A stretch of 64,000 nucleotides of DNA. Source: Nocardioides marmorisolisilvae (GTDB taxonomy: Bacteria; Actinomycetota; Actinomycetes; Propionibacteriales; Nocardioidaceae). The notes under the pieces are model-generated. The model had not been told where the DNA came from and made no database searches. It was given only the letters and a program-made list of their open reading frames with translations. Below are positions 42,059 to 50,895 of the stretch, piece by piece. Position 1 is the stretch's first letter; each line of letters starts with the position of its first letter. A program made the position numbers and the translations under genes. The DNA lies in NCBI RefSeq assembly GCF_031656915.1, contig NZ_CP134227.1, positions 2,232,001 through 2,296,000 of the forward strand, given 5' to 3'.

Positions 42059-42877
42059 TTAGGTCAGAGGCACCACTCCTCGTCCGGCGGTGGCTTCGGA
42101 GAGGCGCAGTGAGGTGCCCTCGGTGAGCACGACGTGTGCGTGGTGGAGCAGCCTGTCGACGGTGGCTGTGGCCAGAGTCTTGGGCATGATCGTGTCGAAC
42201 CCGGAGGGGTGCAGGTTGCTGGTGACGGCGATGGAGCGGCGTTCGTAGGCAGCGTCGACGACGCGGTAGAACGCCTCGCCGGCTGCTTGGCCAGCGGGGA
42301 GCATGCCGATGTCATCAATCACGATGAGCTCGGCCCTGGTGATCCGGGCGATGGTCTTGGCGACGGATCCATCGACGCTCGCGCGACCGATCGCTGTGGT
42401 CAGCGATTCGAGGCTGAACCAGGAGACGCGCATGCCCTCGTCGATGACCTTGTGGGCCAGGGCTTCAACGAAGTGCGTCTTCCCGGTGCCGCTGGGGCCA
42501 GCGACGGCGAGGTTCTCGGCCCGGCCGACCCATTCCAGGGTGGCGAGGCCGGTCTGGGTGCCGGGTGGGATGGAGGAGTCGGTCTCGCGCCAGGACTCGA
42601 ACGTCTTCCCGGCGGGCAGGCCGGCGGCTTTGCGTCGCATCCTCCTGGTGGCGTCATCACGGCCGCGGATCTCCTCGGTGATCAGGACCCGCAGGACCTC
42701 GGCGGGGTCCCAGCGTTGCGCCCGTGCGGTGGCCAACACTTCGGGTGCGACGTTGCGAAGGTAGGGCAACCGCATCCGTTTCAAGACCGCGAGGAGTTCC
42801 TCGGGCAGCTCCGGCGCCGAGGCCGACTGGGTGCTGAGGGCGGTCGACTGGGGACCTCGCGTGGTCGGCGTGGTCAT
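42059..42877 (-). CDS. istB: IS21-family helper ATPase IstB
   Basis: 272 residues from the ATG overlapping the istA stop. It is an AAA+ domain with Walker A AVAGPSGTGKTHFVEALA near residue 110, Walker B LIVIDDIGMLPAGQAAGE near 175 and TSNLHPSGF after it. IstB binds target DNA and activates IstA during transposition. The gene is complete and shows no frameshift, so the element may still be active. Confidence 0.94.
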   Translation of the reverse strand: MTTPTTRGPQSTALSTQSASAPELPEELLAVLKRMRLPYLRNVAPEVLATARAQRWDPAEVLRVLITEEIRGRDDATRRMRRKAAGLPAGKTFESWRETDSSIPPGTQTGLATLEWVGRAENLAVAGPSGTGKTHFVEALAHKVIDEGMRVSWFSLESLTTAIGRASVDGSVAKTIARITRAELIVIDDIGMLPAGQAAGEAFYRVVDAAYERRSIAVTSNLHPSGFDTIMPKTLATATVDRLLHHAHVVLTEGTSLRLSEATAGRGVVPLT

Positions 42878-44421
42878 CACTGTTCCTCTTCTAGACCCTC
42901 TGGGCGGGCACCGAAGGTTGCCCAGCCGCTGGTGCCGGGTTGGACCGAGTGAGCGTCGTCGGCGACGACCATGCTGGCGATCGAGGCACCGTTCGCGCGG
43001 TGGGTCACGATCGCGAGGAGGTCGCCCTCGGCGAACCGGCCGGCTGCGGCAGCAACACCCAACGCAGCGTCGACGGGTCCGGTCCCGACCAGGGCGGCGA
43101 GCTCGAGCGCGGCGGTCATCTTCGACCGAACGCGTTGCGCACCCACGGCGGCGGCTTCGATCAGCCACGAGTGCGCGCCCGGTCCCAACCCGAGGAACGC
43201 TTTCTCCTGGTCACTGCGGCCCTTCGGTTGCGGTGGCTTCGGGGACCCGTCGGGCTGTTGGGGATGGTCGGGATAGTGGGACAGGTCGATCCGCGGGTTC
43301 CCCGGCGTCGAGAGCCGGTGCCGGGCGACTTCGGTGAGCCCTGCCTGGAGGTTGGCAGTGATGACGAGCTCGTCGCCGTCGGCACGGACCCAGACCTCAC
43401 GACCCACCAGGCCCGACGGGGTGGAGTAGCGCACCGACCCGAACCGAATTGTCTGGTCGGTGTTGACCATGCGGGTCTCACCGAGCGCTGCGGTGAATGG
43501 TGCCACCGGTATCGGATGCAACCGTGCCTGCTCGATGACCAGCGCCTCGGCCGGGATGCGTGCGGTCTCACGGTGGATCCGGTTGTTGACCTTGACGCAG
43601 AACGCCTCACACGCCTCGTCCAGTTCGGCGAACGAGTTGTAGCCGGTCAGCAGGTTCGCCTTGGTCGGGACCAGGTCTGCCTTCGCGATCCGCACGGTGG
43701 CTTCGGACCCACCCTTGGACTCAGGGTCGAACGGGACACAGGTATGGATCGTCAGCCCGTAGTGGCGGCCCGCGGCCACGATCATCGGATGCCGGACCGG
43801 AACCCGGGCGATGTGCTCGACCGTCACGGTCTTCTCGTTGTCGGTCAACGCATACGTCGGCGCCCCACCCACCCTGCGCAAGGTGGTGTCCAGACACGTC
43901 AGCAGGGTCTCGAGTTTGCGGTCCCAGGTCGGCAGGACGACCCGGAATCGCGACCAGGCCAACCACGCGCAGAACAGCAGCGTCTGCCGTGGTCGACCAT
44001 CAGGACCGAAGACGACCGGCCCGTGGCCCCAGTCGAACTGCAACCACAAACCAGGCTCGGTGATCCAGGGCCGGTACTGACGGCGGTGCCCGTTGCGCCA
44101 GGCCTGCTTGGCGTTCGCGACCGCGCGCCGGGTGGTCCGCTCGTCGCCGGTGAATCCCATCGCGGCCAGCCGCTCGTGCAGCACATCGGCACGGACCGTG
44201 CCCTCGGACTGCTCGACCAGTTCCTCGATCTTCGGCAGGAACGGGTCGATCAACTTCGGACGCTGCACCGGCGCATCGACCGGCTCACCAGCATCACGCT
44301 TGGCGACATACCGGCGCACGGTCTTGGGGTCTACCCCCGCCAACAGCGCCGCCGAGTGCGCACACCCGGTGGCATCAAACGCTTCCAGAATCTCCATGAT
44401 TTCCCTGTCAGACTTCTTCAC
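42877..44421 (-). CDS. istA: IS21-family transposase IstA
   Basis: 514 residues. An N-terminal helix-turn-helix is seen around HSAALLAGVDPKTVRRYV. The DDE core follows: the first Asp in LWLQFDWGHGP, the second in YALTDNEKTV, and the Glu in DPESKGGSEATVRIAK. The C-terminal beta-barrel region (VRYSTPSGLVGREV) is typical. Length matches full IstA proteins. It is translationally coupled to istB. Confidence 0.94.
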   Translation of the reverse strand: MKKSDREIMEILEAFDATGCAHSAALLAGVDPKTVRRYVAKRDAGEPVDAPVQRPKLIDPFLPKIEELVEQSEGTVRADVLHERLAAMGFTGDERTTRRAVANAKQAWRNGHRRQYRPWITEPGLWLQFDWGHGPVVFGPDGRPRQTLLFCAWLAWSRFRVVLPTWDRKLETLLTCLDTTLRRVGGAPTYALTDNEKTVTVEHIARVPVRHPMIVAAGRHYGLTIHTCVPFDPESKGGSEATVRIAKADLVPTKANLLTGYNSFAELDEACEAFCVKVNNRIHRETARIPAEALVIEQARLHPIPVAPFTAALGETRMVNTDQTIRFGSVRYSTPSGLVGREVWVRADGDELVITANLQAGLTEVARHRLSTPGNPRIDLSHYPDHPQQPDGSPKPPQPKGRSDQEKAFLGLGPGAHSWLIEAAAVGAQRVRSKMTAALELAALVGTGPVDAALGVAAAAGRFAEGDLLAIVTHRANGASIASMVVADDAHSVQPGTSGWATFGARPEGLEEEQ

Positions 44422-44628
44422 AGTCCCTCCGGTGAGGCAGCTCGAGCGTGGTTAGAGACCTCGAGCGTTGCCCCGGAGGGACCTTCAATTTCGGACCGAC
44501 ACGACCGGCCCCGTAGTCCGTGAAGGGAGATCAGCTGTCCGCGGAGAGGGAGATGAAGTGTCCGCCTACAGGGATCTTGGACTGTCCGCTGTCACTCCTG
44601 CGCGTTCGGGTCCCTCCAGGTCACTCCG

Positions 44629-45852
44629 TCACGCTCGGATCGAGGGCCGAGCATCGAACTCGTCAAGCGCAGCAGCGGCGATCCGCTCGCCGATCAGAAG
44701 GCTTGCGGTCGCAGCAGGCGAGGGGGCATTCAGTACGTGGATCGTCCGAGCGTGCCGTGCGATAACAAAGTCGTCCACCAGGGTTCCGTCACGGTGAACC
44801 GCCTGGGCCCGGACTCCCGAGCTGCAACGGACAAGGTCGGTCGATTTAATGACCGGAACCATCTCCCGAATGCTGCGCACAAACAGCGGCTTCACCAACG
44901 AGCGGGCGATCTCGCCCGCTCCATGCCGCCAAAAACGGCGGACCATTCGCCACACGGCTGGGTCACGTACCAACCCAGTGACGTGACGAGGATCGACATC
45001 TCGCCAGCGGTAGCCGTGCCGAGAGAGTGCAAGTAGAGCGTTGGGCCCCACATGGACCGTCCCGTCCAGTCCTGGTGTGAGGTGGGTCCCCAGGAATGGC
45101 AGCGCCGGATCGGGCACCGGATAGACCGGAATACTCACTAGCGGTCGCGGGGTCGAGCTCAGCTCCGAATACTCGCCGCGGAAGGGCACGATGCGAATGT
45201 TGGGCTGACAGCCACTCATTCTGGCCACCAAGTCGCTCCGCAGACCTGCACAGTTGACCATCACCGCACAACGAAGCTCCCGGTCTTCAGTCGTCACCCG
45301 AACCTCGCCCTCACAAGTAGCCACCTCGACGACTGGTCGGGACACCTGGACGGTGCCACCAAGCGTTTCGACCTCAGCGGCCATCGCGCCGCAGACCAGG
45401 CCGAAGTCGGTGATGGCGGTGCCCTCCACGAACAATGCGTCAACGCCACTGACTTCGGGCTCGAGCTCTGCCAGCTCTGCGCGTGGAAGCGATCGAACGT
45501 TCACGCCGTTGGCTGCGCCCCGGCCCAGGAGTTCGTTCATGCGTTCTAGCTGAGAGCTCCTGGTCGCCACGATGACCTTGCCCGTCTTACGGACGGGCAC
45601 CCCTTGTTCTCTGCAGTACTCGATCATGCGGAGTCCACCCGCCCTGGCGAACTCCGCCTTGAGGCTGCCGGGCCGGTAGTACAGGCCACTATGGATGACG
45701 TTGCTGTTGTGGCCGGATTGGTGGGCCGCGATGGTGGGCTCCGCCTCAAGCACAACGACGCATGTTCCGGGTCGACTCAGCAACACACTCCTTGCTGTCG
45801 CCAGACCGACGATGCCGGCGCCAATGACTACCACATCGGCGACGTCAGACAT
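44629..45852 (-). CDS. FAD-dependent L-2-hydroxyglutarate oxidase-like protein (LhgO)
   Basis: 407 residues from ATG 45852, with GAGG 7 bp upstream; a GTG two codons earlier is also possible. DAO fold: VVVIGAGIVGLATARSVL at the N-terminus, then the LhgO-like block HQSGHNSNVIHSGLYYRPGS near residue 45, NCAGLRSD near 200, and GPNALLALSRHGYR near 270. LhgO oxidises L-2-hydroxyglutarate to 2-oxoglutarate and reduces quinone. Here it ends an operon with a thiolase, SDR, AKR and FMN reductase, so it may act on a related 2-hydroxy acid from the pathway. Confidence 0.85.
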   Translation of the reverse strand: MSDVADVVVIGAGIVGLATARSVLLSRPGTCVVVLEAEPTIAAHQSGHNSNVIHSGLYYRPGSLKAEFARAGGLRMIEYCREQGVPVRKTGKVIVATRSSQLERMNELLGRGAANGVNVRSLPRAELAELEPEVSGVDALFVEGTAITDFGLVCGAMAAEVETLGGTVQVSRPVVEVATCEGEVRVTTEDRELRCAVMVNCAGLRSDLVARMSGCQPNIRIVPFRGEYSELSSTPRPLVSIPVYPVPDPALPFLGTHLTPGLDGTVHVGPNALLALSRHGYRWRDVDPRHVTGLVRDPAVWRMVRRFWRHGAGEIARSLVKPLFVRSIREMVPVIKSTDLVRCSSGVRAQAVHRDGTLVDDFVIARHARTIHVLNAPSPAATASLLIGERIAAAALDEFDARPSIRA

Positions 45853-46492
45853 GTACACGCCTCGCGCACATGAGCGCTGCGAAGTCGAACGCCTGGCTTG
45901 CTACTGTCTCAAGTTGGCCGCGTATAGCGACATCAAGGCACTCGCCTGTTTCGCTGTCAAACACACCCGGACCCGCACCATTCACGGCAACCCCCAGTGG
46001 AGTGGGCCAGGCGCGCAACGCGTGGGCAACGACCCGCAGGGAGTGGAGTGTGGAGACGCTCGCCTGCCACCCGCTAGCTACCGCGATGCATCCAACGGGC
46101 ACGTTGTCCAGGTAGGGCCGCTCGCTGGTACGGAGGTCTTCGACATAGTCGAGAGCGTTCTTGACCATGCCTGACATAGTTCCGTGATATCCGGGCGACG
46201 ACACGAGGAGTGCATCGGCCCGGCGGATCGCGTCGACCAGGGCGCGAGCCGGCGCGGATCTCACGGTGGTTTGCGTGTCGTAGAGCGGGAGCATCAGATC
46301 ACGTCCGACGATGAACTCGACCTCGGCGCCTAGTTGGCGCGCGCGCCCGGCCGAGACTCGAAGAGCCTGCTCTGAACTGGACCCCGGCCGAGTGGATCCG
46401 CCGAGACACAAGACATGTATCGGACGCCCTTCGTACGGCTCGGCAAGGTCGCGGGCCCCGTCCAGAGAGTCGGCCGCTGGTAGGGAAGTCAT
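45845..46492 (-). CDS. NADPH-dependent FMN reductase
   Basis: 215 residues from ATG 46492; a TTG at 46501 would add three residues. Flavodoxin-like fold with LCLGGSTRPGSSSEQALR near the N-terminus (phosphate loop) and LLVSSPGYHGTMSGMVKNALDYV near residue 100, the SsuE/MsuE-type family block. It supplies reduced FMN, most likely to the LLM-class monooxygenase encoded at 59658-60926 in the same putative regulon. It overlaps lhgO by a few bases and follows the aldo/keto reductase within 6 bp. Confidence 0.87.
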   Translation of the reverse strand: MTSLPAADSLDGARDLAEPYEGRPIHVLCLGGSTRPGSSSEQALRVSAGRARQLGAEVEFIVGRDLMLPLYDTQTTVRSAPARALVDAIRRADALLVSSPGYHGTMSGMVKNALDYVEDLRTSERPYLDNVPVGCIAVASGWQASVSTLHSLRVVAHALRAWPTPLGVAVNGAGPGVFDSETGECLDVAIRGQLETVASQAFDFAALMCARRVHV

Positions 46493-46497
46493 GGTTG

Positions 46498-47349
46498 TCA
46501 AAGTTCCTCATCTAGGGCGGCGAGGTCGGAGTCGGACAGCACGAGCCTGGTCGCCTCAATGTTCTCGTCGAGGTGTTCGAGTTGGGACGTGCCGGGTATG
46601 GGAAGGACCACGGGGGATCGCTGGAGAAGCCAGGCCAATGCGACCTGAGCGACAGTGGCGGACTGGCTGCGCGCCACACGCCCGATCACATGCGGAAGAT
46701 CCGCAAGCTTGCCCTGCATCACGGGATACCACGGGATGAAAGCGATCTGGCGCTCCGCGCACATCTCGACCAGTGGTTCGTCGACGCGATCGATCAAGTT
46801 GAAGCGGTTCTGTACCGAGGCAATCGGAGTCAGCGCAAGCGCCTCTTCGAGCTGGCTGCAGCTGATGTTCGAGAGCCCGATGTTGCGAATCTTTCCCGAG
46901 CGTCGCAGATCGGCCAGCGCCCCCAAGGAATCCTCGAATGGAACTGCGGGGTCGACCCAGTGCAGCTGATAAAGGTCGATCGAGTCCACCCGCAGTCGTC
47001 GCAGACTTCCCTCGCAGGCCGCGCGCAAGTGCTCGGGCCGCCCATCGCATCCCCAGTTCCCCTTGCTGTCCCGGGTCCGTCCACCTTTGGTGGCGATCAC
47101 GAGGTCGTCCGGGTATGGATGGAGAGCGTCGGCCAACAGGACCTCGTTCATGTACGGTCCATAGGTGTCTGCGGTGTCTACGAAATTGATTCCGGCGTCC
47201 ACTGCTGAGCGGACCACCGACGTCGCATAGCTGCGGTCCGCAGGCTCACCTAGCCCGCCCGGACCAGTGAGCTTGAAGGCACCGAAGCCGAAGCGGCGGA
47301 CCGTCTGGTCCCCTATCGCGACCTCGCCGGCGAGGGCATTGATCGTCAT
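46498..47349 (-). CDS. Aldo/keto reductase
   Basis: 283 residues from the ATG overlapping the DUF3237 stop. AKR motifs occur in order: FVDTADTYGP (catalytic Asp and Tyr) near residue 57, DLVIATKGG (Lys) near 83 and YQLHWVDP (His) near 125. The NADPH site follows in the C-terminal third (VVLPIPGTSQLEHLDENI). It reduces an aldehyde or ketone, or runs in reverse, in the cytoplasm. The substrate is unknown, but its operon partners point to a catabolic intermediate. Confidence 0.88.
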   Translation of the reverse strand: MTINALAGEVAIGDQTVRRFGFGAFKLTGPGGLGEPADRSYATSVVRSAVDAGINFVDTADTYGPYMNEVLLADALHPYPDDLVIATKGGRTRDSKGNWGCDGRPEHLRAACEGSLRRLRVDSIDLYQLHWVDPAVPFEDSLGALADLRRSGKIRNIGLSNISCSQLEEALALTPIASVQNRFNLIDRVDEPLVEMCAERQIAFIPWYPVMQGKLADLPHVIGRVARSQSATVAQVALAWLLQRSPVVLPIPGTSQLEHLDENIEATRLVLSDSDLAALDEEL

Positions 47350-47774
47350 AGCAGCTCGAACAGGTCGTAGGTCACGCTGGCTCCACTCGTCTTGCCGATG
47401 CCGACGGCCTGGATGCAGTTCAACCACGCATAGTGTTCGTCGCCCGTCTCGAACGTTGCTGCGATCCGTGCATTAAGGAAGCCGCCCGGTTGCGGAATCG
47501 CGATCCCGCCGTAGGTCATCAGGACAACGGCGTTGTCCTCAGTCCTCAGCATGATCCGGGCATCGACCTTCAAGGATCGATCGGTGCGACGAGTTGCCCA
47601 GTCGCCACCTGGTGGGTGGACCGTTCCACGGAGCCGGTGGCCTTCGAAGCTGCCTCCGGTGACCTCGGCGACGATGCGCGAGCCCTGTGGAGCGCCCTTC
47701 AGATAGTGCGTGTCCGGGACGCTGAGCATCGTGACCACAAACAACGGCGCCACATCAAGGGTCGTTGTGGACAT
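47346..47774 (-). CDS. DUF3237-family small protein
   Basis: 142 residues from ATG 47774, with AAGGAG 6 bp upstream. The sequence resembles DUF3237 proteins: SRIVAEVTGGSFEGHRLRGTV near residue 40, VDARIMLRTEDNAVVLMTYGGI near 70 and FETGDEHYAWLN near 110. These form a small beta-barrel that often accompanies catabolic clusters; no reaction is established. It lies between the thiolase and aldo/keto reductase genes with overlaps, so it belongs to this operon. Confidence 0.78.
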   Translation of the reverse strand: MSTTTLDVAPLFVVTMLSVPDTHYLKGAPQGSRIVAEVTGGSFEGHRLRGTVHPPGGDWATRRTDRSLKVDARIMLRTEDNAVVLMTYGGIAIPQPGGFLNARIAATFETGDEHYAWLNCIQAVGIGKTSGASVTYDLFELL

Positions 47775-47785
47775 CGGAATCTCCT

Positions 47786-48949
47786 TCATCCTTTCACCAG
47801 CACATGTGCACTCGACACTGCCGTGTGTCGCTTGATAAGCCCGCCGCCGCATTGGATGAGCGCGACCCGGGGAACATCCAGCTGGCGGCCCCCTGCCGTG
47901 CCGCGAAGCTGCTGCACGGCCTCGTAGGCCTGGGCGAGGCCGGTGGCGCCGATCGGGTGGCCCCTGGCCACCAGCCCGCCGGACGGATTGATCGGCATCG
48001 CACCAGTCAGCTCGGTATGCCCCGTCCTTGCCCACTCCTCTTCGTCGCCGGCGGGGCACAGCCCGCTCTGCACCCAGGAGACCATCTCTCCCGGCGAAGT
48101 CGCGTCATGCAGCTCCGCGAAGTCGATGTCCTCCGGGCCGAGGCTTGCGTGGTCGTACGCCGCCTGAGCCGAGTCTGCATGCGCATCACAGGGCCCGCGA
48201 GCATCGCGCGGGAGGCTGCGCAACGATGATCCCCGGATCTCGATTTGAGGCCCAGTCCCACGGCGCGACGTGACGACTACCGCTGCGGCGCCATCGCTAA
48301 GCGGCGAGCACATGGCTACGGTCAGCGGCGCGAGGACCATACGAGCGGCCAGTGCGGCCTCCACGGAGAGCGCAGTCCGGTGGTGGGCAAGCGGGTTGAG
48401 TTCCCCATTGCTGCGCGCCTTGGCTGCGAGGATGGCGAAGGACTCCGGGCTGACTCCGCGCGTCATCAGCTCAGCGGCGACCAGGGCATAACGATCGATG
48501 AACGGGCTCCGGACGACTTCACTATCGCCGAAGTCCGCGTAGTCCAGGTCGATGCCTCCGCGGAACGCCCGGAAGCTCTTGGTTTTGTCCGGGTGCGTCA
48601 ACTTCTCGCATCCCGCAGCCAACACTGTCTCGTACTGACCGCTGGCGACACTGGCCCAGGCGAGGTGCAGCGCGTTGCCACCAGTTGCGCATGCGTTCTC
48701 GACATTGTTCACAGCGATCGACCCAAATCCCATCTCGTGGGTGACCGTTTCTCCGCGGATGCAGTCCTGACCCCAGATCGCGCCCGCCGTCGAGTTGCCA
48801 AAGAACACTGCCTGGATGTCATCGACTACGGCGTCCGCATCGCCGAGGGCTGAGGTGATCGCGTCGCGCGAGAGCTCTTTGAAGGTCGACTCGGGATGCC
48901 GGCCGAAGGCCGTCATCCCGACACCGGCAATCCTCACTGGTCCGCTCAT
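47786..48949 (-). CDS. Thiolase family protein (SCP2/lipid-transfer type)
   Basis: 387 residues, ATG overlapping the SDR stop. The nucleophile Cys is in NNVENACATGGNALHLA near residue 90. C-terminal blocks HDATSPGEMV, PINPSGGLVARGHPIGATGLAQ (catalytic His) and IQCGGG (second Cys region) follow. This subgroup cleaves beta-keto acyl-CoAs, often branched or sterol side chains. With the acyl-CoA ligase at 50896 it suggests that the substrate passes through CoA thioesters. Confidence 0.88.
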   Translation of the reverse strand: MSGPVRIAGVGMTAFGRHPESTFKELSRDAITSALGDADAVVDDIQAVFFGNSTAGAIWGQDCIRGETVTHEMGFGSIAVNNVENACATGGNALHLAWASVASGQYETVLAAGCEKLTHPDKTKSFRAFRGGIDLDYADFGDSEVVRSPFIDRYALVAAELMTRGVSPESFAILAAKARSNGELNPLAHHRTALSVEAALAARMVLAPLTVAMCSPLSDGAAAVVVTSRRGTGPQIEIRGSSLRSLPRDARGPCDAHADSAQAAYDHASLGPEDIDFAELHDATSPGEMVSWVQSGLCPAGDEEEWARTGHTELTGAMPINPSGGLVARGHPIGATGLAQAYEAVQQLRGTAGGRQLDVPRVALIQCGGGLIKRHTAVSSAHVLVKG

Positions 48950-49791
48950 GCGCGCTGCGCCTCCTCTCGACGTTGTGTGACCGCGACCGGGATGGCATCG
49001 GTGGGCATGCCGCTCGCGAGCTGCCCACCGTCCATGACCAAACACGTTCCGGTGATGAAGCCGGCATCGTCGGAGGCAAGGAAGGCGACCGCAGCGGCAG
49101 TCTCGTATGTCGTGCCTTGACGGCCCATCGGACACTGGCTGCCGCGCCAAGCGCGGGCGACCTCATCGTCGCCCCAGTAGCGGCGAACCATGGTCGAGTC
49201 GATGATCCCCAGCGCCAAGGCATTCGCTCGGATGCCGCGCCTGGCGTATCGGACGCCGAAGTGCCTTGCGACGGCGATGAGACCTGCCTTCGTGACCTCG
49301 TACGACAGAGACGAGCCAGGACTGACTAGTCCAGCAAGGGAGGTCACAAAGACGAAATTGCCGCGGCCACGCGACATCATCGGCTCCAATGCTGCCTGTG
49401 CGGTCAGCCAGTGCGAACGCAGGTTGATTGCTACCGTACGGTCCCACTCCGCCACGCCTTGAACACGTCCGGGTTGCTGGGGGTTGATGGCAACGTTGCA
49501 GACGACGACGTCAAGGGGTCCGAGCTCACGCTCTGCACGGAGCACGACGGCGGTGCAAGCCGCCGGGTCCGCAGCGTCGGACTGTAAGGCCAAGCCTCTG
49601 CCGGGAAGGGCGGCAACGGTTTGCTCCGCCTTGACCAGATCGATGTCAGTCACCGCGACGTCGGCACCTTCGCTGGCCAGGCGCAGCGCGATCGCCCGCC
49701 CGTTGCCCATCGGCAGAACTTCGCCCTCACCCGCGGGGCCGTCAGCGCCTCCACCTAGGACAAGAACCTTGCGGCCGTCAAATCTCTGCAC
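48946..49791 (-). CDS. Short-chain dehydrogenase with extended glycine loop
   Basis: 281 residues from GTG 49791, with GGGAG 6 bp upstream. The cofactor loop is longer than usual, GGGADGPAGEGEVLPMGNGRA instead of TGxxxGIG; part of this variant, with a GNGRA ending, is known from some actinobacterial SDRs. The VCNVAIN block, catalytic Ser in VTSLAG and YEVTKAG (YxxxK) are present. It is the first gene of the SDR-thiolase-DUF3237-AKR-FMN reductase-LhgO operon, directly downstream of the first 18-bp operator. Confidence 0.84.
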   Translation of the reverse strand: MQRFDGRKVLVLGGGADGPAGEGEVLPMGNGRAIALRLASEGADVAVTDIDLVKAEQTVAALPGRGLALQSDAADPAACTAVVLRAERELGPLDVVVCNVAINPQQPGRVQGVAEWDRTVAINLRSHWLTAQAALEPMMSRGRGNFVFVTSLAGLVSPGSSLSYEVTKAGLIAVARHFGVRYARRGIRANALALGIIDSTMVRRYWGDDEVARAWRGSQCPMGRQGTTYETAAAVAFLASDDAGFITGTCLVMDGGQLASGMPTDAIPVAVTQRREEAQRA

Positions 49792-49801
49792 TCCGAACTC
49801 C

Positions 49802-49819
49802 CTAACTAACGTTAGGTAG
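49802..49819. promoter_or_regulatory. Regulon operator copy 1 (CTAACTAACGTTAGGTAG)
   Basis: 18-bp palindrome with a single mismatched pair around the core CTAACGTTAG. It lies 11 bp upstream of the SDR start (49791, minus) and overlaps its ribosome site region. Near-identical copies are at 50833 and 60990. Confidence 0.8.
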
Positions 49820-49859
49820 AACGTAGTCCCAGTCGCGTTCACGGTCAATGAGAGCCACG

Positions 49860-50822
49860 TCACGCCCGTTGAAATCCGGCAAATGGCACAGCGGGGCGAC
49901 CCCTCTTGCCTGGGTTGCACACGAGGACCCGGCCACCAGCAGACAGCAACCCGCTGGCGTCGTCCACGCACGCCGTTGTGATCATCAGCGTCTCGAGGTC
50001 CGCGCCCCCGAAACAGCAGCTGGTGGGATGTGCGCAGGGCAGCGAGATCGCGGTCAGCAGCTCGCCCGCGGGCGAGTAGCACAGCACCGCAGCCCCGCCC
50101 CAAAGCGCTACCCATACGTTGCCATCGCTGTCCACACAGAGCCCGTCCGTGACACCAGGGCCAGGGGGCCGCAGCCACTGGGATCGCGGCCCGACGGTGC
50201 CATTCACGACATCGAAATCGCCAATGTAGATCCATCCGCTGGCACTGTCGGCTAGGTAGATTCGCCGGCCATCCGGGCTCCAGTCGATCCCGTTTGGCAG
50301 GGTGAGGCCGCGCCAGGTCGCCGTCACCGAACGGTCGAGACCAATGCGGTACAGAACTCCGACACCGGGGGTGAGATCGACCGCCATGCTTGAGACCCAC
50401 AGCCGGCCCGCAGCGTCGCACCGCCCATCATTGAGGCGCATCCGCGGTGATTCGCTCGGTTCGACCTGAAGCACGGGCACCACGGAGCCTTCAGGAGTGA
50501 GGCTCGCCAGACGACGCCCTGTGCCGATGAGCAGACTTTCGGACCGCGCCACCGAGACCACGCACAGTGGCGCTCGATCGAGCTGCACGACCTCGAACCC
50601 TGGCACCGCCGACGCGACTTCGTCGACAGCCTTGCCAAGCGCAGCCTCGGTCGCGAACCTGACAGTCCGGCCCACCACATCGATCCATCCGAAGCGAGCA
50701 TGCCCCTGGTCCCACCATGGACTCTCCCCCAGTATGGAGTCCGTGCCCGCACACTCCCACGCCACCCGTTGGATGACGCCTTGGGGCCAAAGCCCGCCGA
50801 CACCACACTGTTCGATCCGCAT
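49860..50822 (-). CDS. SMP-30/gluconolactonase family hydrolase
   Basis: 320 residues from ATG 50822; no clear ribosome site, and a GTG shortly inside could also be used. Beta-propeller blocks are seen: GESPWWDQGHARFGWID near the N-terminus (Glu metal ligand), RMRLNDGRCDAAGRLW in the middle (Asn/Asp ligands), TLPNGIDWSPDGRRIYLADS (Asn) and VTDGLCVDSDGNVWVALWGG (Asp). The family hydrolyses lactones with a divalent metal. A ring-opening role after Baeyer-Villiger-type oxygenation would fit the cluster, as inference. Confidence 0.86.
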   Translation of the reverse strand: MRIEQCGVGGLWPQGVIQRVAWECAGTDSILGESPWWDQGHARFGWIDVVGRTVRFATEAALGKAVDEVASAVPGFEVVQLDRAPLCVVSVARSESLLIGTGRRLASLTPEGSVVPVLQVEPSESPRMRLNDGRCDAAGRLWVSSMAVDLTPGVGVLYRIGLDRSVTATWRGLTLPNGIDWSPDGRRIYLADSASGWIYIGDFDVVNGTVGPRSQWLRPPGPGVTDGLCVDSDGNVWVALWGGAAVLCYSPAGELLTAISLPCAHPTSCCFGGADLETLMITTACVDDASGLLSAGGRVLVCNPGKRGRPAVPFAGFQRA

Positions 50823-50832
50823 AGCGCCTAGC

Positions 50833-50850
50833 CTAACTAATGTTAGGTAG
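50833..50850. promoter_or_regulatory. Regulon operator copy 2 (CTAACTAATGTTAGGTAG)
   Basis: Differs from copy 1 at one base. It lies in the 73-bp gap between the divergent SMP-30 (50822) and acyl-CoA ligase (50896) starts, so one bound dimer could control both. Confidence 0.8.
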
Positions 50851-50895
50851 TCTAACCTTCACTCAGCGCTGCTCTCAAGCAATTGAAGGAACCTC

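Larger units (their letters stand above)
41958..44594. mobile_element. IS21-family insertion sequence, apparently intact
   Basis: 2637 bp. The ends are inverted repeats of about 46 bp (41958-42003 against 44549-44594), both starting TG-CA-CGGACAG and sharing TCCCTGT-GGCGG-CA. Each end has three copies of a CGGACA...ATCTCC-type subrepeat, as seen for IstA-binding ends of IS21. The element is flanked by a 6-bp direct repeat, CTCCTG (41952-41957 and 44595-44600), the expected target duplication. It encodes IstA and IstB on the minus strand. Confidence 0.93.
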
